From: Liquidambar formosana
Taxonomy: Eukaryota > Streptophyta > Magnoliopsida > Saxifragales > Altingiaceae
Direction: 5' to 3'
NCBI GenBank assembly: GCA_039720395.1
Contig: JBBPBK010000094.1
Location: 1-64,000, forward strand
Length of the DNA: 64,000 bases
This document shows positions 61,201 through 64,000 of the stretch, in pieces. Positions within the stretch are counted from its first letter, which is position 1. The number at the start of each line of letters is the position of its first letter. The position numbers were made by a program, and so were the translations under genes. The notes beneath the pieces were generated by a model. It was not told the DNA's origin, did no database searches, and saw nothing but the letters and a program-made list of their open reading frames with translations.

Positions 61201-63988
61201 ACGTACCTGGAGAAGTGGAGATTGTAGTTTCTTGGTGGTGCCGTGGTGGAGTCGCGAGTGGTGGTTTGAGGTTGGCTGGTTGCATCGTTCAGGTGAGCCA
61301 TCTCGATTCTCGAATCTCACAGTCGCCTCTCGCCGTCATAACTGACCCATAGTTCCTGTCGCTGCTGGTCTTGCCGTCGCAGGTCGTCGCCGGTCTCGCC
61401 GTCGCTTGTCGTTGCTGGTTGAGTCTCGAAGGCCCTTGCCCCCAAAGCCCTTGCCCTTCATTTTGTTCGAGCCATCAACATCCACCGGCCTCATTACATT
61501 TTTAGATATATAATTATAATATTATTATTATATTATATCCTTTTTGTTTTGTTTTCTTCTTCTTCTTCTTCTTTTTTTTTTTTTTTTTTTTTTTTGCCTT
61601 TTTTGGACGGTGTGGTAAAGACTAAAGAGTTTTTTTTCTTTTTACCTGACGTTTTCCTTTAGAGAGTTGAAAGAAAGGGATTTTTTTTTTTTGTTTTTGT
61701 TCTAAGTTGAAAAAAAAGAAAAGAAAAGAGACAAGATATTTTATATTTTAATTAAATCTTAATTAAATTAATATAGGTTAAAAGAGTATATTTCATTTTT
61801 TATTTTGATTGAAAATAATATTTTTTTTCTAATTTTTTTCCCTAATAGTAAATTTTCTGTTTTATGAATAAAAATTTTTTTAATAAATTTTATTGAATTT
61901 CTTATTACTTACACAGTGCGTTGCTACCTGTTTTAATGTTTTTAATCATTTTATCTATTCTAGATTATTTGTTTTGCTTGTTTTATGCTTCTAATCTGAT
62001 TGCTCTATTTTTTTGGATTTTTTCATGATTTTTTTGGAATTTTTCTAACCTTCTTTTATACGTAATGTTGCGTCTCACCCGAGACGTGACGAGATTTCCG
62101 TGACCGTGATTACCGTGACCGTTACGTGACGGCGTCCGAGACCGTGACTTTGAACCATGGATGAAAAATAAATGAGAGGGAACACACAAGATTATCAGAT
62201 CTTGCCATTAGAACTTAAAAAAAGGAAAAAAAAAGAAAAAAAGAAAAAAGCAAGTAAACAACTAAAAAGTGAAGAGCATGATAACATCATTCTGAAAAAA
62301 AAACATTTGAAGGAATAATGATGCATTAAAAATGGAGAAGATGCAAAAAACAATTGAAAAAAAAAGAGCCCCTAGGCTGAAGGAACATTATCTAAATTAT
62401 TTGTGCATCAAGAGTTTGTTTACAACAAAAATCACTAGGAAAAGAACCCCTAGGCTGAAGGAACATTATCTAAATTATTTGTGGTTTATAATAGTAATAA
62501 TAAAAGTATAGATCTTAGAAGGAAACTTTTAATTGACAATACTATGCCTAATGAATTTACTAATACCCTATATATACCCATGGCTAAAAGCATTTAATAA
62601 CAAATTACTAGATTACATAATAATAGAAAGTCGTTTGCCAGATAAATACTTGAAAAGTTCTATACACTGCAGCCTGCAACTCATGGATTTGCAAGATTCA
62701 TTCAACAAATTAGAATTATTCTCATTCCACAAATCGAGCTCTCCCAATTTAAGTAATGTTTCCTTGTAGGCAGCCACCAAACCACTCAACCAATTGGAAT
62801 CATATTCTTCAGCAGTTGCAATCTCAATTCTTCAATGAAAGAAACTCCATCTTCAAAAAATTGAATCAAATTTGTGTTTGTATAAACTATATATTCTGCT
62901 ACAGTTTTATTTTTATTTTTTAATTTCCATGTGTATTTTTAAGCTTTTCCTCTTCACATTTGATGCTGCAATTGGGGGCTTCAACAACTACCCATGATTC
63001 AAATTAATTCAAGTAGTCCTATAGAAAAAATACAATAATAATAATAATTTATTGATGTTGTTGATAAAAAAATGAAAAAAAAGTTAAGTAGATTTTCCTT
63101 TGATGTTGCATTGTAATGAGGATATCATGTGAGCAGCTGATTCTAGCTGTCATGACCATTAACTTTATGATTCTTGCTGCCTAACTATCTGATAAATGGT
63201 ACTTTGAAACTAAGATTTTCTCTTTTCATTGTGTTTCTCTAGGGAATTCTGTTGAATCTAAACCTCTTAATCAAGGAACATTGAGCATTTCAGGTCTTCA
63301 GCTGAGTATGCTTCCTTTTAAGAAGAGTTTTTTCACTGATAAGAAGGAAGTTCAGAGGTCCGCAACTGCCATGGGATATGTTGCACATGTGTGTTCTTTC
63401 TCTTTTCTTGACATAAAATTATCATCTAGCACATTATTCTTGATGGTATTCTGTTGTAGATATTAAAGATTGTACAGCCTACTATTTGTCGTTGATGCAT
63501 CTTTAAATCCATATTCTTTGGGAATATACTTTCAATTAATAATGCTTGGATGATTTCAAATTTTTTTTTTTTTTTTTGTTAAAAGAAATTGCTATTTGTT
63601 TTGTGTTATTCAATGGCTGTTTAATTTGGATATTGTCTTGTTTTGTGTTATTGAAAATTTTTGTTTTTGGATTTTGTTTTTAATTTATTTTTTAATAGCT
63701 TAATTAGTTAGCTGCTAAGCTTAACCTGAAAATTAATCAATGAGCCTGGTTTTCTTGCAGGTTGTTTCACTTATTGCTTCCTATTTAGAAATGCCCTTGC
63801 GTTATCCTTTGCATTTGGGAGGCTCCCGTTCATATATTAGTGACTATGCACCTTCGACTGAGCCTACATCATCTGATTTGCCGTCGAATACATTACTTTC
63901 CATAAATTTGAAACCTATAGAATTTCCTCTTTTTTTAGAAGGTCAAGACACAACGAGAGCGGCTTACGCTGTATTCTTGTTAAACAAG
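48560..63988 (+). CDS. VPS38: VPS38/UVRAG-like subunit of the class III PI3-kinase complex (partial, runs off the right edge)
   Basis: Five GT-AG exons join in phase to 316 codons: 48560-48745, 50645-50851, 59951-60131, 63243-63388, 63761-63988. The last ends at a donor (AACAAG|GTGTGC), so the C-terminus lies outside the window. Residues 1-62 carry the [19 protein letters not shown] segment. Residues 63-131 are a heptad-like coiled coil. Residues 132-191 carry [15 protein letters not shown]. Residues 241-316 carry the [14 protein letters not shown] and [20 protein letters not shown] blocks, recalled as typical of the UVRAG/ATG14/Vps38 family. With VPS34, VPS15 and ATG6 the family makes PI3P on endosomes for vacuolar sorting and autophagy. 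I chose the ATG at 48560; an in-frame TTG lies 21 nt upstream. The frame is intact. Confidence 0.93.
48746..50644 (+). other. VPS38-like intron 1, with an old direct duplication
   Basis: About 48851-49066 and 49155-49372 are direct copies about 304 bp apart. They share ATTAGGGT, GGGGTTAGT, TTGGGTCCCAAA-AATGCA, GGCTCT-TTTGGTTG and TTCGGTTCATTTTAATTTCAA in order. A possible MITE (about 49742-50100, CACACC and GGTGTG near its ends) lies further on. Confidence 0.6.
50645..50851 (+). CDS. VPS38: VPS38-like exon 2 (coiled coil)
   Basis: Encodes residues 63-131, a helical segment ending in [12 protein letters not shown]. Acceptor GCGCAG|GTAAAAG, donor TTGCGG|GTAATT. The 34 bases before the acceptor are GC-rich with no polypyrimidine tract. 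A second candidate AG lies at 50609-50610. Confidence 0.9.
52040..53699 (-). mobile_element. Solo LTR (1660 bp)
   Basis: Plus-strand limits TGTCACGACCC and GGTCCTTACA give the TG...CA form on either strand. The flanks CTTGG (52035-52039) and CTTAG (53700-53704) match at four of five bases, as an old 5-bp target duplication. A TATA-like CTTATATTCC near 53427 on the minus strand suggests minus orientation. TTATAGTCGACTATAA occurs at 53567-53582 and 53587-53602. No internal domain or second LTR. Confidence 0.65.
54016..54040. repeat. (AC)n microsatellite
   Basis: A CA/AC run followed by a short TA run in VPS38-like intron 2. Confidence 0.9.
54916..55975. mobile_element. GCGC-rich hAT-like element with perfect 8-bp target duplication (1060 bp)
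   Basis: The left end CATAGTTATTAAAGGCGC and the reverse complement of the right end CATAGATATTAAAAGTGCGC are imperfect inverted repeats. ATTAGGGG occurs at 54908-54915 and 55976-55983. GGCGCAAGG/CCTTGCGCC motifs fill both subterminal regions. The middle has (GAA)n-rich DNA (55355-55570), giving a chance Lys/Glu frame. No transposase. Confidence 0.85.
57640..58235 (+). mobile_element. LINE family A 3' fragment
   Basis: [20 protein letters not shown] (from about 57645) is the start of zf-RVT, broken after [12 protein letters not shown]. The 3' end shows the usual CTCGTCCTCTTCTGTACTTC and TAATAAATTTCTC pattern. A (TA)n run at 58245-58282 follows. Confidence 0.75.
58245..58282. repeat. (TA)n microsatellite
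   Basis: A simple TA run between two LINE fragments. Confidence 0.9.
58555..59335 (+). mobile_element. LINE family A 3' fragment, second copy in tandem
   Basis: It encodes [39 protein letters not shown] and, in another frame, [16 protein letters not shown] (zf-RVT). It ends with GTGGACTTCTTGTTGTTCTC, TATTAATAATACTTC and an A-rich tail. Same orientation as the fragment at 57640 but overlapping in content, so a separate insertion. A T-run (58511-58531) precedes it. Confidence 0.78.
59951..60131 (+). CDS. VPS38: VPS38-like exon 3
   Basis: Encodes residues 132-191 and one base of 192, including [20 protein letters not shown]. Acceptor TTACAG|GAAGC, donor ATCAG|GTAATG. It follows a 9.1-kb intron. 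Confidence 0.92.
60155..60522 (-). mobile_element. LINE family A 3' tail, minus strand
   Basis: A T-run (60158-60168) leads into AAGCAGGACAAGAAGTCC, AGCCATCCAATCAGACTTC and TTTCGAGCCAAATAACCC, all matching family A copies. It lies 24 bp after VPS38-like exon 3. 5'-truncated, with no clear target duplication. Confidence 0.8.
60852..62159. mobile_element. hAT-like non-autonomous element, CATGGTT family, copy 3 (1308 bp)
   Basis: The left end CATGGTTCAAAGTCACGG and the right end CCGTGACTTTGAACCATG are perfect inverted repeats. The perfect 8-bp target duplication GATGAAAA lies at 60844-60851 and 62160-62167. Subterminal regions are dense in CGTGAC, CGAGA and TCTCG. Open frames inside are not conserved in the other copies. 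It lies in VPS38-like intron 3. Confidence 0.9.
62369..62485. repeat. 78-bp tandem duplication
   Basis: CCCCTAGGCTGAAGGAACAT and the following ATCTAAATTATTTGTG occur at 62369 and 62447, with near-identical sequence. Confidence 0.8.
63243..63388 (+). CDS. VPS38: VPS38-like exon 4
   Basis: Encodes residues 192-240, including [20 protein letters not shown] and ATAMGYVAH. Acceptor CTCTAG|GGAATT, donor GCACAT|GTGTGT. Confidence 0.92.
63761..63988 (+). CDS. VPS38: VPS38-like exon 5
   Basis: Encodes residues 241-316, including [20 protein letters not shown] and the [14 protein letters not shown] block. Acceptor TTGCAG|GTTGTT with a good pyrimidine tract. Donor AACAAG|GTGTGC, 10 bases before the window ends. 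Confidence 0.92.
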
Positions 63989-64000
63989 GTGTGCTTTCTA

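Overview
This is nuclear DNA from a flowering plant, most likely a eudicot with a repeat-rich genome. It is AT-rich, carries two intron-containing genes with plant-type proteins, and is filled with plant-type LINEs, SINE-like copies, LTRs and hAT-like or MITE-like DNA elements. I cannot name the species. There are no bacterial, organellar or viral genes that I can recognise.

Two host genes lie head to head. On the minus strand, 44257 down to 6427, a 12-exon gene encodes a 412-residue protein with two tandem C2H2-like zinc fingers, a UBA domain, a long charged coiled coil and a C-terminal PUB domain. It matches the Arabidopsis AT1G04850 type and is a likely CDC48/p97 and ubiquitin adaptor. Its 1239-nt coding sequence is spread over 37.8 kb. 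On the plus strand, from 48560 past the right edge, five exons encode the first 316 residues of a VPS38/UVRAG-like subunit of the class III PI3-kinase complex. The 4.3-kb interval between the two start codons holds a 1.3-kb GTTTGGTTC-ended element with an internal foldback minisatellite, and a SINE copy.

Layout: 1-6426 is downstream of the first gene and holds a degenerate tandem array split by a hAT-like element, three MITE-like elements and unassigned DNA. 6427-7112 holds the last two exons. 7113-24703 is a 17.6-kb intron containing an L1-type LINE, LTR sequence, and a long palindrome centred at 18178. The palindrome is made of two head-to-head copies of a broken DUF1985-like gene; only the right copy continues into an FCP1/NLI-like segment. 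24704-44257 holds the other exons, with introns full of LINE copies, a SINE and a second hAT-like element. 48560-64000 is the VPS38 gene, with a solo LTR, a GCGC-rich hAT-like element, LINE fragments and a third CATGGTT-ended element in its introns.

The main points for a second look are: the palindromic gene pair inside an intron of a host gene, where the pre-mRNA could fold into a long hairpin; three copies of one CATGGTTCAAAGTC-ended family, all with 8-bp target duplications; a two-copy SINE family with target duplications; very short LINE tails with intact target duplications; and the foldback minisatellite between the two promoters.
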